Shown here: one piece after another, positions 34,635-34,741 of the stretch
Layout of the letters: each line of letters starts with the position of its first letter
Position numbering within the stretch: position 1 is the stretch's first letter
Origin: DASCNA01 sp036011305
GTDB lineage: Bacteria > Verrucomicrobiota > Lentisphaeria > Victivallales > GWF2-38-69
Reading direction: 5' to 3'
Assembly (NCBI GenBank): GCA_036011305.1
Contig: DASCNA010000207.1
Location: forward strand, 1-34,741
Length of the DNA stretch: 34,741 bases
The notes under the pieces: model-generated
Told to the model about the DNA's origin: nothing
Databases searched by the model: none
The model's input: only the letters and a program-made list of their open reading frames with translations
Translations under genes and position numbers: made by a program

Positions 34635-34737
34635 ATTACCATCAACCATCAACCATCAACCATCAACCATCAACCATCAACCATCAACCATCAACCATCA
34701 ACCATCAACCATCAACCATCAACCATCAACCATCAAC
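34635..34737. repeat. Tandem heptamer array (TCAACCA)13+
   Basis: Thirteen perfect copies of TCAACCA run from 34642 to 34732, with a partial copy to 34737 and a degenerate ATTACCA unit ahead at 34635. The unit differs by one base from TTAACCA in the degenerate repeat at 33445-33451. It lies upstream of the minus-strand glycosyltransferase gene at the window edge. There are no spacers, so it is not a CRISPR array. Confidence 0.97.
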
Positions 34738-34741
34738 TTCT

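Noticed and set aside
34635..34737. Possible CRISPR array
   Set aside because: The units are 7 bases with no spacers between them, and no cas-like gene is in the window. It is a simple tandem repeat.

Overview
The window is a low-GC stretch (my reading, roughly 30% GC) from a diderm bacterium. The evidence for two membranes is a pair of ~1,250-residue AsmA-family envelope proteins, exported phosphatase, adaptor and Sel1-repeat proteins, and polysaccharide-modifying enzymes. A fused shikimate kinase-chorismate synthase, a 29-residue AURKAIP1/COX24-type ribosomal peptide, a NagB-like sugar-phosphate isomerase with an altered active site and a Hanks-type kinase together suggest the PVC superphylum, perhaps Lentisphaerota. 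That placement is inference. Both ends look like assembly break points: the left edge holds the start of a leftward gene beside a decapitated thioredoxin gene, and the right edge is a 7-bp tandem repeat.

Layout. 1-735: the leftward partial gene, the truncated thioredoxin gene, two tiny charged proteins and a strong terminator. 911-5993 (+): NagB-like protein, a small membrane protein, two tandem paralogous adaptor proteins of identical length (the second apparently starting at ATT), and an MFS transporter. 6030-8160: a TauE/SafE permease (-) and a secreted histidine acid phosphatase (+). 8306-14626: tex (+), rmuC (-), an esterase (+), tRNA-Gln(CUG) (-) and a phosphohexomutase (+). 14647-18381: a zinc-ribbon Ser/Thr kinase (-), then a YjbQ protein and a Sel1-repeat protein (+). 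18432-34570 is all on the minus strand. In transcription order it reads glycosyltransferase (frameshifted), WcaF-type acetyltransferase, giant AsmA protein, FkbM methyltransferase, second giant AsmA protein, rpe, COX24-type peptide, aroK-aroC fusion, four-helix-bundle protein, purE, tsaC, gltA.

The most unusual signal is a family of degenerate heptamer repeats (TTAACAA, TTAATAA, TTAACCA, TCAACCA). They flank the S23/Avd-like four-helix-bundle gene in opposite orientations at 21053-21080 and 21433-21460. They recur without any gene at 33438-33472, and expand into at least 13 perfect copies at 34642-34737. The arrangement looks like a small insertion cassette with its own boundary repeats, an empty site and an expanded array. 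Metabolic genes (aroKC, purE, rpe, gltA, tsaC) are housekeeping. The right-hand genes form an envelope or surface-polysaccharide group, with the AsmA proteins likely bridging the two membranes.
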